The notes under the pieces were generated by a model that searched no databases, was not told where the DNA came from, and saw only the letters and a list, made by a program, of their open reading frames with translations. Positions 1 to 9,114 of a stretch of DNA of 64,000 nucleotides are shown piece after piece; the stretch's first letter is position 1, and every line of letters starts with the position of its first letter. This stretch comes from Muribaculaceae bacterium (GTDB lineage: Bacteria > Bacillota > Clostridia > Lachnospirales > Lachnospiraceae). Both the position numbers and the translations under genes were made by a program. Where the stretch lies: positions 194,216-258,215 of the forward strand of contig JAMPCA010000001.1 of NCBI GenBank assembly GCA_023666425.1, written 5' to 3'.

Positions 1-1820
1 GCATACCACATGGATTTATTAAACGCGCAGGCAATCAGCATTTCCGTAGGCCACGCGATTTCGCCTACTCCGGCAGGGCCGTCCTTATAAAAAACCGACC
101 TTATTCCCTGCTCCTCAATTGCCGGGGACACATAACCATTCAGACCTGCCGGGTGGTTGTTGATGGTCAGGGGTCTGCCTTTTTCATCAAAGATAGTCGC
201 GGGATCATTTCCATCCCGAAAAGCTGAAAACGGCATACCGGAGCCATAGCCTACACACATGGCTGCCAGCTGTTCCACAGTTAGCTTTCCCGCCTTTTCT
301 TTCCAGATATTTCTGCTTTTCCTCTTTCTGCTCCTGACACATTGCAAAACTTCCTGCTGCGCAAGCTCTATTTGCGGAAAAAGCCCCTGCAGCGCTTCTG
401 CTTCGTCAAATGCATTTTGAGGCGTACACGGCAGATCTGTCCGTGACAGAAATTCCAGTTGCCCAATATTACACGCCCGGATACACAGCCGGTTTTCACA
501 CTGTTTTGTCAGGATATCCTCATGCACCTTGATCCTGACTGCTGCTTTCGTATTCCTTGAAGAATTTCCAATCCTTAATTCATAGGTATCGCCCTTTATG
601 ATATATGCAGCTGATTCCTCACTATAACAGGCAAATTCCTCCCATGGAATAAAAATATCCAGTTCTTCTTCTTCTCCCGCCTTTAACAGTCTCGTCTTTT
701 CAAAACCTTTCAGCTCCTGCCAGGCCCGGGCCGGGTTCTCGCCGCGTGCCAGCATATAACACTGCACGGTTTCCTTCCCTGCCATACCGCCAATATTTTT
801 TACTTTCGCTGTTATCCTGACGCCCTCCTCTTCCTTTACAGCACCTGATGCTTCTATCTCAAATTTGGAATAAGAGAGGCCGTGGCCGAATGCATACAGT
901 GGCTCTTTCACAAAGGTGTCAAAATAGCGATAACCTGCATAAATATCTTCCCAATAAACGGTAACGGGGCTCTTATCAAATCCGGCACTGCCATTTTCTC
1001 CCGCTTCCAATCCATAACTCCCATAAGTAAGTATTTTGTCAGAATGTTCCTTGTCCCATGAGAAATGATTAGACGCCGGATAGTCCCCGTAAGCTTTTGC
1101 GATTGTTACTGCCAGTTTCCCGGACGGGTTTACGTCACCCATGAGAATACCTGCAAGCGCTGCAGCTCCTTCTTCTCCCGGAATCCCAATGAACAAAGAG
1201 CTCTTTATACTTTCATATTCCTGTGTCCATGACAGATCAATCAGCCCGTTTATATTCAGTATCAGCACCACACTTGCAAAGGCTTCACACACCCTGCTAA
1301 CCAGCAGCTTTTCCGAATCTGTCAGGTAATAATCGCCCTGCAAATGTCTGTCGCACTCCTCCCCTCCTGCCTTCCTGCCAATGACCATGACGGCTGTTTC
1401 CGTATAAGCCCGTGCAGCCTTTAGTAATTTTTCCGGGATATCATACTCTTCTGCAGGTGCATGATATTTCCCAAAAACCTCGTACATGATTCCACTGTTC
1501 ATCATCTGTTTTGCGTCCGACCAGTTGAAGCTGTCTGCCTCTGTTTTGATTTCTTCTCCCACCAGCTTTCGGTAATACGCTTTCAACTCCGGCTCTGCAC
1601 AGATTCCCTTTTTCTCACACTCCTCCAAAATGTTTCTGCAACCCGACGCATGGGCGGCTCCCGAACCGTTTCCTGAATAAATGGTGTCTATCTGGGTTCT
1701 TCCAAAGAACGCGACCCGCTGTCCTCTTTGAAAAGGAAGCACACCGTCTTTATTTTTCAGTAAAACAATGGATTCCTCCGCCAGTTTCCTTGCAATTACT
1801 CTGCTTTCCAATTCAACCAC
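1..1820 (-). CDS. GH3 beta-glucosidase with swapped domain order (3' end outside window)
   Basis: The reading frame is open from about 1820 to the left edge (about 606 residues). The segment that normally ends a GH3 enzyme comes first: the translation opens with KLAEESIVLLKN and VLPFQRG (start of the GH3 C-terminal domain), continues with the FGHGLSYSKFE motif and a fibronectin-III-like part, and only then, near the window edge, shows the start of a GH3 N-terminal barrel (KDGPAGVGEIAWPTE). This reversed order is known from beta-glucosidases of Ruminococcus albus and Butyrivibrio fibrisolvens. The nucleophile Asp lies beyond the edge. There is no ATG; GTG at 1820 behind GGAAAG is the likely start, TTG at 1816 the alternative. 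It follows the upstream GH3 gene by about 50 bases, so it is probably the last visible gene of the operon. No signal peptide: cytoplasmic. Confidence 0.85.
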   Translation of the reverse strand, partial: MVELESRVIARKLAEESIVLLKNKDGVLPFQRGQRVAFFGRTQIDTIYSGNGSGAAHASGCRNILEECEKKGICAEPELKAYYRKLVGEEIKTEADSFNWSDAKQMMNSGIMYEVFGKYHAPAEEYDIPEKLLKAARAYTETAVMVIGRKAGGEECDRHLQGDYYLTDSEKLLVSRVCEAFASVVLILNINGLIDLSWTQEYESIKSSLFIGIPGEEGAAALAGILMGDVNPSGKLAVTIAKAYGDYPASNHFSWDKEHSDKILTYGSYGLEAGENGSAGFDKSPVTVYWEDIYAGYRYFDTFVKEPLYAFGHGLSYSKFEIEASGAVKEEEGVRITAKVKNIGGMAGKETVQCYMLARGENPARAWQELKGFEKTRLLKAGEEEELDIFIPWEEFACYSEESAAYIIKGDTYELRIGNSSRNTKAAVRIKVHEDILTKQCENRLCIRACNIGQLEFLSRTDLPCTPQNAFDEAEALQGLFPQIELAQQEVLQCVRSRKRKSRNIWKEKAGKLTVEQLAAMCVGYGSGMPFSAFRDGNDPATIFDEKGRPLTINNHPAGLNGYVSPAIEEQGIRSVFYKDGPAGVGEIAWPTEMLIACAFNKSMWY

Positions 1821-1871
1821 CTGCTTTCCATATACTGCTGCCGTGTTGTCACCCGCCGATATCTTTTCTCT

Positions 1872-4289
1872 CTATTCTGTATAAGCCCTCGCATAAAACG
1901 CTCTGCTCCTGCCTGCTACCCACGCGTCTTTCGCAACCCGGTATTCTCCTGCCAGCCGGATATCCTCAGAGGAACTCCCAAGCTCCACAATAATCTTCCC
2001 TTTTTCAATCTTCCAGCGCATATCTTTATCCAAAAATGCCATCTGACTGGCGGACACTTCAAAACTAACCTTTCTTTTTTCTCCCGGCATAAGGGAAACT
2101 CTCTGAAATCCTGCCAGCTCCTTTACCGGTCTGGTCATGCCGGCATATTCATCCCGCAGATAGAGCTGTACCACCTCGTCTCCCTTACAGTTTCCGGTAT
2201 TGCGGATGACCGCACTGACAAAAATGCTTCCTTCCGGCGATATTTCCGTATCCGAAATCTCCATATCCGAATAGGAAAAGCTGGTGTAGGACAAGCCATG
2301 TCCAAAACAGTACCGGGGCGTATGTGGCAAATCCACATAATTGACAAATCCGATGCTCTCTCCCTGATGCCATGCGGAACCGTTTGGGTGATTATAATAA
2401 ATCGGAATCTGCCCCGCGTGATAGGCCACGGAAACCGGAAGCTTTCCGCCCGGATTATACTTTCCCAGCAAAACGCTCACAACCGCTTCTGCTCCCGTCT
2501 CAGACGGATTCCATGCTTCCACGATGGCATCCATGTATCTGTCTGCCGTATCGCTGGAAATGGGCCGCCCGTTAAAATGTACGCCCACAAGCGGCGTGCC
2601 CAGCTTTGCCGCCTGTCTGATAAAGGCATCCTGACACGCCGGAAGATTAATGTCACTCGCATCCACCCCCTCACCCATAGATGCCATTGAGCAGGTTCCA
2701 TGCTTCCCGCCAAGCGTCAGAATGGCAATATCCGCATCCTGCACCAGCGTAAGCGCCTCCTCAAAATGCGATTCATCACTCCCCGCAACCGGGTAGCCAT
2801 AGGCATAACAGATTTCTGTATCCGGCAGCTCTGCTTTAAGCTCTTCCAGCAGGCTCTTACAACCTGGCTTCTGACGGCGCAGAATCTCATCAAACAGCTC
2901 CGCCTCATCTGACTGGATATTTGTCCCCGGAACCACCCGCAGCTCTATTTCATCTGCGCTCCGGCTTCCATTTACCCCGGCGATGGAATTGGCAACCGCA
3001 TAGGTGGATTCCATCATGCACAAATGGGTATAGCCGCCAAAAAACTTCCTTGCACAGTCTCCATGCGGGCCAATCAGCGCGATTTTCTTAACCCTGTTTT
3101 TAATGGGGAGCACACCCCCGTTTTTGAGCAGAACCATGGATTCCTTCGCTGACTGCAGGGAAGTCTCTCTGTCCTCCTGATGGATAAATGTCTTTTTTAA
3201 TTCCTCACCCACAAGCGCAAATGGATGCTCAAAAAGCCCCATGCGGAATTTCGCTGCCAGGACGCGCAGAACCGCTCTGTCTAAAACTCCCATGTCTGCC
3301 CTGCCGTCTGCAAACATTTCCTTTAACCCGGCGCCATAACCGGTAGTACTGGGCATTTCAAGGTCAAGCCCCGCTTTCAGACACAGCAGGCCTGCCTCCG
3401 CCTCTGTCTCCCCTATATGCTGAACATTATGTACACCGCCGATTGCACCGTAATCGCTGATACACAGACCATCAAAGCCCATCTCCTCCCGGAGCAGAGT
3501 CGTCAGCAGCCCATAAGAGGCTGATACCGGCTCTCCGTCAATGGAACAATAGCAGGGCATGATTCCTTTCAGCCCCGACTCCGCAATCGCCGCCTGAAAA
3601 GGCTTGCCGTAAATTTCCTCCAAAAGCCTTGGCGGAGTGTCGCTGTGGGTTCCGTGAATCCCTCCCTGCGAATTATGGAAGGCAAGAAAATGCTTTGCCA
3701 CACTCTCCGTTTTTCTGCCCGCCGTCTCCCCGCTTTGAATGCCTCTTGTATAAGCCGCCCCCAGCGCGGAAGCCAGTACCGGATCCTCTCCGTAGGCTTC
3801 TCCCTGCCGTCCCATGCGGGAATCTCTGGAAATATCGAGCACGGGTGCCAGCACATGGGTGATTCCACATGCCGCTTCCTGCCTGCTGACAATCCTGGCA
3901 ATCCGTTCCTCCAGTTCCGGGTTCCAGCCTGCTCCCCTGCCGATACCGGAGGGAAAGCTGACTGCCTCTTGTATAAACGCCCCACACAAACCTTCCATAT
4001 GAAAGATTGCCGGAATATGATGTACGCTGTTTTCCATCACAATCTCCTGCACCTTCCTCTGCCAGTCCGCCGCTTCCTCAAGACTCTCCATTCTGCGCAT
4101 CTCCAGTGTACTGACCTCGCCGATGCCATATCTGGTCTGCTCTGAAATAACATTATAGTCCTTATAAATTGCATCATAGGGGAATACCGTATTGATCTGC
4201 GCCATCTTCTCGTCCAGATTCATTTCCGATAACAATAATTTTGCCCGCTCCTCACTTGAAAGCGTTGCATCCATATAGCTTCTGCCCAC
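1872..4289 (-). CDS. Glycoside hydrolase family 3 (beta-glucosidase/beta-xylosidase type)
   Basis: About 805 residues with the usual GH3 order: N-terminal (beta/alpha)8 barrel, alpha/beta sandwich, then a fibronectin-III-like domain. Visible motifs are APVLDISRDSRMGRQGEAYG, the KHFLAFH loop that contacts substrate, and LCISDYGAI, whose Asp (about residue 279) is the expected nucleophile. FGHGLSYTSFSYS and the Fn3-like end close the protein. I place the start at GTG 4289, eight bases after a GGAGG; a GTG at 4298 would overlap that ribosome site, and ATG 4274 is another choice. No signal peptide, so it should hydrolyse imported glycosides in the cytoplasm. Exact sugar specificity cannot be read from the sequence. 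It lies 24 bases after the rhamnosidase gene in the same operon. Confidence 0.9.
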   Translation of the reverse strand: MGRSYMDATLSSEERAKLLLSEMNLDEKMAQINTVFPYDAIYKDYNVISEQTRYGIGEVSTLEMRRMESLEEAADWQRKVQEIVMENSVHHIPAIFHMEGLCGAFIQEAVSFPSGIGRGAGWNPELEERIARIVSRQEAACGITHVLAPVLDISRDSRMGRQGEAYGEDPVLASALGAAYTRGIQSGETAGRKTESVAKHFLAFHNSQGGIHGTHSDTPPRLLEEIYGKPFQAAIAESGLKGIMPCYCSIDGEPVSASYGLLTTLLREEMGFDGLCISDYGAIGGVHNVQHIGETEAEAGLLCLKAGLDLEMPSTTGYGAGLKEMFADGRADMGVLDRAVLRVLAAKFRMGLFEHPFALVGEELKKTFIHQEDRETSLQSAKESMVLLKNGGVLPIKNRVKKIALIGPHGDCARKFFGGYTHLCMMESTYAVANSIAGVNGSRSADEIELRVVPGTNIQSDEAELFDEILRRQKPGCKSLLEELKAELPDTEICYAYGYPVAGSDESHFEEALTLVQDADIAILTLGGKHGTCSMASMGEGVDASDINLPACQDAFIRQAAKLGTPLVGVHFNGRPISSDTADRYMDAIVEAWNPSETGAEAVVSVLLGKYNPGGKLPVSVAYHAGQIPIYYNHPNGSAWHQGESIGFVNYVDLPHTPRYCFGHGLSYTSFSYSDMEISDTEISPEGSIFVSAVIRNTGNCKGDEVVQLYLRDEYAGMTRPVKELAGFQRVSLMPGEKRKVSFEVSASQMAFLDKDMRWKIEKGKIIVELGSSSEDIRLAGEYRVAKDAWVAGRSRAFYARAYTE

Positions 4290-4313
4290 AATAAACACCT
4301 CCGCTCATACTGC

Positions 4314-6605
4314 TCATTTTTTCTTTGATTCATTTGCCGTTATCTTATAATCCATTGCCAGTCTGCCGTCCTTTTCTTTGTGCCACTTCACATGTACAAT
4401 TCCATGCGGCGTAATGACATCCCCCTCCGCATAATCCAGATATCCCGGCACCGGCTGTATCTGGATCTTTTTGTAGCCGGGCGCTGCCGGACGCACTCCG
4501 AGAATCACGGAAGGTAATTCATAGAGTGCCAGAGCCCCCCACGCATGACAGTCGCTCCGTTCGTCCAGATTGTTTTCCACGCAGGTTGTAAGATGATTTT
4601 CAAGCATGTGCCTCCACAAATCCCACAGACTTTGGGTTTCCTCATAAATTCCGGCTTTTTCCAGTGACCTGAACAGATAAAAAGCCATTGCAACCGTACA
4701 TGCGGCAAAGGTATGGGAATCCCGCAGGGACTCAAACAGCAATTCTTTTCCCTCATCCACGGAAACTGTATCCGTGAGGACTGCAAATACCTGACAATGC
4801 TGACTGTATTGCATAATTCCGGGTCCATCTGTATAGCGTCCCTTTGCATCCCTGCAATACCGGTTGACCGCATCCTGTACCTGCATGGCACGCAGACGAT
4901 ATTCTTCTGCCGTGTCATGCCTCTGCAGATAATCCAGAATATCTGCGGCCTGCATCAGTCCATAGATATATAGCAGGCTCTCCATAGTCAGAGGCCCTTT
5001 CCGTCCTGCTGGCGGCATCCCCGTTGTTTCGCCCCAGGGCAGCGCCCAATCAATAAAGGACCAGTAAGCCCGGTCTGTAAGCAGACCGCCAACACGCCCG
5101 ACCAGCCCCCGTTCTTCCAGATGCCGGTCAAAGAAATTCAAAATATTGTCAACACAGCCCATATGCTGACGGAGAAAACCCTTATCACCGATATACATCA
5201 TATGGTCTTTAAGCATCAGTATGTAATAGATTGAAAATCCGGGAATCACATTTGGCTCCGCATCCGGATAACAAGAATTCAGCAGGCCGTCCGGGCGCTG
5301 GGAACGCCTGAAATCATCCATGCACTGGCGGGCCAGCCGGTCATCTCCTGCCACGGCATAGGTATACAAAATCTGGCTGCGGGCATCCATGGCATACTGC
5401 AGCTGCTCATAAAACGGACAGTCTGTATAGGTTTCCTGCATACACCTCCGCAAGGAGCGCAGACTGATGTCCCAAATATCCGTCAGTGAAGCATCCGAGG
5501 TAATTACACTGGAAACCGGTTTCAGGGGATAGCCCGTTTCGAGATAATCAAATCCGGTAATGGCAATCGGCGTTTTCGCTGTCATAATTTCAAGTCTTAC
5601 ATACCGGAAAGTCCTGAACCAAAAGGGCTCGTAACATTCCGGCGACTGCTCTGTTCCACTTCCCGCTGTCCGCACAGTATCCGTGAACCCATACAGTTCT
5701 CCGTTCTGCCAGTCCGTCCTGTCTCCCTTTTTCGGAAATACCGCCGGGTCGGAGGGAAGCTCAGGCACATATCCCTCACTGGTGAGGAGACGGATCTCTG
5801 TCCCTGCGCCGCCCGCGACCCGCAGAGAGAGAAAACCGCAGGTCAGCTCCCCCGCATCTATTTCCACAGATTCATGGCTGTCTGGCGCAATCCACACAAC
5901 ATCCTTTCCTTCCAGCATATTATTCCACTGCCCTGCCGGTGATGCGGAGACAAGTTTTCCATATTGCCCACAAAATTTTTTCGGTATTTTGTTCATTGCC
6001 GGAATAGGGCGGGGCTGCAGACTGCCCGGGCTGACAGTAAGACTAATCTGCTCCTCTGTATAGCTTTTTGCACAAGACCAGCCACTGTCATCAAAGCCAC
6101 ACTGCTTCCAGCCTGCGGACTGCTGCTCCATGACACAGGTTTCCAAAATCTGAAGCTGGGAATGCCATGGAAATTCCGACACGATCCGAAATCCCGGCTC
6201 CATGCGGCAATGCCATGTCCCGTCCGCCTCCAGTCCATACGAGCTGTCTGTCTCTTTCAAATAAAAGCCCGGTGTGGCTGTCCGTATAATGCTGTGGTTT
6301 CCCCACCCCGTCAGGGGATACCGCAGCACCTCCACAGCCAGTACATTTTCCCCTTCTTTTAGGAAGGGTGAGAGGTTCACTTCATCATAATACCAGACCG
6401 ACCTGTCTCCCTTGCAGGGTCCGATTTCGGCAAGCGTGCCATTTACATAGAGCTTATACCGGGAATCTGCAGATATCCGCACTCTGATATTTCCAAATCC
6501 TGCCGGAAGTGCAAACGTCTTGCGAAAACGAACCAGATGCGCTATACCCTGATCCTGCTTTTTCCACTCTGGAATCCAGATCCAGCCAGTCTTTACAATA
6601 TTCAT
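4314..6605 (-). CDS. Alpha-L-rhamnosidase (GH78-like)
   Basis: About 763 residues. The N-terminal part has the beta-sandwich features of bacterial rhamnosidases (YKLYVNGTLAEIGPCKGD, NVLAVEVLRYP). The catalytic (alpha/alpha)6 barrel follows, with DCPFYEQLQYAMDARSQ at about residues 395-410, where GH78 enzymes carry the DxPxREkxGW.GD signature; here the Arg-Glu-Lys-Gly-Trp part is altered. SFIDWALPWGE and the C-terminal beta domain (GVRPAAPGYKKIQIQPVPG) also fit the family. ATG 6605 is chosen because AGGAG sits seven bases upstream; an in-frame ATG at 6629 has no site. The enzyme would remove terminal rhamnose from plant glycosides or polysaccharides inside the cell, leaving glucosides for the neighbouring GH1 and GH3 enzymes. 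Confidence 0.85.
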   Translation of the reverse strand: MNIVKTGWIWIPEWKKQDQGIAHLVRFRKTFALPAGFGNIRVRISADSRYKLYVNGTLAEIGPCKGDRSVWYYDEVNLSPFLKEGENVLAVEVLRYPLTGWGNHSIIRTATPGFYLKETDSSYGLEADGTWHCRMEPGFRIVSEFPWHSQLQILETCVMEQQSAGWKQCGFDDSGWSCAKSYTEEQISLTVSPGSLQPRPIPAMNKIPKKFCGQYGKLVSASPAGQWNNMLEGKDVVWIAPDSHESVEIDAGELTCGFLSLRVAGGAGTEIRLLTSEGYVPELPSDPAVFPKKGDRTDWQNGELYGFTDTVRTAGSGTEQSPECYEPFWFRTFRYVRLEIMTAKTPIAITGFDYLETGYPLKPVSSVITSDASLTDIWDISLRSLRRCMQETYTDCPFYEQLQYAMDARSQILYTYAVAGDDRLARQCMDDFRRSQRPDGLLNSCYPDAEPNVIPGFSIYYILMLKDHMMYIGDKGFLRQHMGCVDNILNFFDRHLEERGLVGRVGGLLTDRAYWSFIDWALPWGETTGMPPAGRKGPLTMESLLYIYGLMQAADILDYLQRHDTAEEYRLRAMQVQDAVNRYCRDAKGRYTDGPGIMQYSQHCQVFAVLTDTVSVDEGKELLFESLRDSHTFAACTVAMAFYLFRSLEKAGIYEETQSLWDLWRHMLENHLTTCVENNLDERSDCHAWGALALYELPSVILGVRPAAPGYKKIQIQPVPGYLDYAEGDVITPHGIVHVKWHKEKDGRLAMDYKITANESKKK

Positions 6606-6640
6606 AAAGAAATCTCCTGCCCACGGCAATAAATATTTGT

Positions 6641-9070
6641 CTACTGCACAGAAATACGGAACTGGATCCCCGGAATCTCTCCCGTCATCTCAAAGCGGAT
6701 GCCGTCCTCTGTTTTTTCTCCATGAAGCTCTGCCAATACCACGCCCACCGGACTTAATACCTCCATGACGGCCTGTTCAGCCTTCACGCAGATGCTCCCC
6801 TCCAGGGTATCCGCATACAGTTTTCCCCGAAACGCCACCGCCGTAAAAGGTATGCCCATAATATCCGGGCCCGGATTAAACGTTGTTTCGTCCATACCGG
6901 TATTGCCCATAGCTGTCAGGACATATTCTTTTGCATCCTGCAATAATCCTTCGCCCACAGCAAGCAGGGACAAGGTGATTCTTTCATTTTTTGCCTGCAC
7001 GGAGATCCTGTCAGAAAGCACGCAGGTTTCTTCCGGCGCTCCACTGAAATAGCCACAATAGGGCGTATGAATCCAAAATCCTGAATGCTCCGGATCAAAC
7101 ACAAGCTCTCCTGTATCGGAAACCATAGCACCATCAATATACCCTGTATCCCCGCTTAAAATCCCCCAGTCCTTCATCGCCCGATCAAGAAGGGAGGCAA
7201 ACTCCCGGTAATCACCGCTTCCGGCAATCCTTGTTATCTCATCAAATACCAGCGACTGTTCTCCCAAATATACGCCCTGCTGTATTTCCTTATTTCCTCC
7301 CGCTGCTTTCTGCAGCCTGTTCTCCTCTTTGTAGCAGCGCATCGCATCGCGGTAGGGCGACCATGCGTAGTAGACTCCATGCTTTGCCTCTGACAAATCT
7401 GCTCCATTCAAAAAACCTGCATTCAGGGCAACGTCTGCGTTTCCCCGATAGATCTCCCCTCCGTCCAGAAATACATTCCTCATTCCAGTCACATAGGGCA
7501 GGAAGGTATTCGGCATCATATGGAAATTCGGGAGTGTCAGCAGATCGTCCTGCGTATAGACTATGTCTACTTTTGTTTTTGACGGCGAAACCAGTCCCTT
7601 TAAAAATACCGCCGCCATGAATCCCCACTGACAGATGACTGCCGGGTCATTGTACACATCAAATACATTTAATATTTCATCTGCAGGCTGGTCATCCCAT
7701 TTTTCAGATGTATGATGGTTGTACAGAATCAGTCCGTCCCAGTCGTTCAGGCAGGCGTATGCCAGCGTATGCACATAGGCTGTGGAATGAAACGGATGCT
7801 CCCCATATTCATTCCACTCACTGAGCATAAAGGGCTTTCCCTCCACGACCGCTGTAGCTGCCAAAACCGGAATTGTAGTTCCCATTGCACCAATCCCTTT
7901 TTGTATGGTAAGAGGGTTCACCGACACATATTCTGTCGGGCCCACCACCAGATATGTGTTGTCATGCACCGGCAGAAGCGGGTGGTTGAAATAGCTGTTG
8001 TTTTCCATTATATCCCCGTCTGTATGCCCATACACATCAGCAGCTCCGCCCAACAGATTGCTGGTTACAATAGGCACCTTTGCTCCAAGAGAATGTATAT
8101 AGTTTTTCATCATGCGGTAAAATTTTCTGTTTACTTCAATGCCAAATTCCATGTAATCCGCATAACGGGCAGGGCCGCACGGCGCATCCCACTGTCCCAG
8201 CGGATCATTCACCGGCTGCACAAAGCTGCCCTCCGCAATGCGCACCGTATTCTGTTCAGGGTTTTCATCTTCCCCAAGGGCGCAGCAGCCTTCGCAGGTC
8301 CATGCATTTTTCAGGTTTTCCCTGTTGTCATATTTCATCAGCAGATAATGGTTAAACTTTCTTTGTACCTCTGCACGATATGGTTTCAGGTTTTCTGTAT
8401 CCTGATGCTCTGCCGTTCCCTTGATGGCAGATTCCTCATTGTTAATCTGGATTGTAATGACAGCCGGGTCATCAATCAGTGCAAGCCCGGTATAGGGATT
8501 AACATGACAGAGCAGCTTCTTTGCATACTCCCGCTGTAGCTCGATCAGCCTTTCATTTACCATAGGGAAACATTTTGTGCAGGAGTTCATCTTACCCGGG
8601 TAATCCAGCCCGTCTCCCTCCACAAAATCCCTCGCCACCAAAAGGTCTATGTGCAGATAAATCCCTTTTTCTTTCAGCTTTGCCGCAAAATAGTCAAAAC
8701 GATCCAGTCCTTTTGAATGGAACTCCCTGCTGCTCCCGCTCTTATAATCAAGAAGCGGCGCTTCTTCGCAGCTGCTCCAGCTGCAGGGTTCTTCCCCAAT
8801 AGGAGCATCCGCCGCATGGAGACGGATTACATTGACACCCATACTGGCAAAGCGGTCTGCCAGCTTCTCCGCCGTTTCGTGATCCGGCGTATTCGAGCGG
8901 GCCGCCACATTAAAGCCCAAAAATCTCGCCCTTGTTCCATCTTCAAAATAAAGATGTCCATTTTTTGTCTGTACAAACCCATGCTTCCCGGCAGGTGCAT
9001 CCAAAAGATGGGAATAATCGAGCACCCCCGTATTCGGTTCTGCTTTGTGGATTCGGATATTCTGTTTCAT
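6641..9070 (-). CDS. Clan GH-A glycoside hydrolase, family uncertain (GH5-like)
   Basis: An 809-residue protein with a TIM-barrel beginning near residue 30 (FLGFNVAARSN, MGVNVIRLHAAD, GIYLHIDLL). Two clan GH-A hallmarks are visible: TIQINNEES with the probable acid/base Glu212 and MLSEWNEYG with the probable nucleophile Glu418. The last 250 or so residues look like beta-rich accessory domains. No signal peptide. I cannot assign a numbered family with certainty; cellulase-like GH5 relatives are the nearest match by motif. It sits between the GH1 and rhamnosidase genes with 35-45 base gaps and probably shares their transcript, so it likely acts on the same class of glycoside. Confidence 0.75.
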   Translation of the reverse strand: MKQNIRIHKAEPNTGVLDYSHLLDAPAGKHGFVQTKNGHLYFEDGTRARFLGFNVAARSNTPDHETAEKLADRFASMGVNVIRLHAADAPIGEEPCSWSSCEEAPLLDYKSGSSREFHSKGLDRFDYFAAKLKEKGIYLHIDLLVARDFVEGDGLDYPGKMNSCTKCFPMVNERLIELQREYAKKLLCHVNPYTGLALIDDPAVITIQINNEESAIKGTAEHQDTENLKPYRAEVQRKFNHYLLMKYDNRENLKNAWTCEGCCALGEDENPEQNTVRIAEGSFVQPVNDPLGQWDAPCGPARYADYMEFGIEVNRKFYRMMKNYIHSLGAKVPIVTSNLLGGAADVYGHTDGDIMENNSYFNHPLLPVHDNTYLVVGPTEYVSVNPLTIQKGIGAMGTTIPVLAATAVVEGKPFMLSEWNEYGEHPFHSTAYVHTLAYACLNDWDGLILYNHHTSEKWDDQPADEILNVFDVYNDPAVICQWGFMAAVFLKGLVSPSKTKVDIVYTQDDLLTLPNFHMMPNTFLPYVTGMRNVFLDGGEIYRGNADVALNAGFLNGADLSEAKHGVYYAWSPYRDAMRCYKEENRLQKAAGGNKEIQQGVYLGEQSLVFDEITRIAGSGDYREFASLLDRAMKDWGILSGDTGYIDGAMVSDTGELVFDPEHSGFWIHTPYCGYFSGAPEETCVLSDRISVQAKNERITLSLLAVGEGLLQDAKEYVLTAMGNTGMDETTFNPGPDIMGIPFTAVAFRGKLYADTLEGSICVKAEQAVMEVLSPVGVVLAELHGEKTEDGIRFEMTGEIPGIQFRISVQ

Positions 9071-9114
9071 ACTGACTCCTCCTGACTTCTATTCTTATTC
9101 CGTTCCAAGGCTTT

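Noticed and set aside
7712-8539. Long plus-strand open frame of 275 codons
   Set aside because: It is antisense to the clan GH-A gene, which has clear catalytic motifs; the antisense translation has no recognisable domain and no ribosome site.
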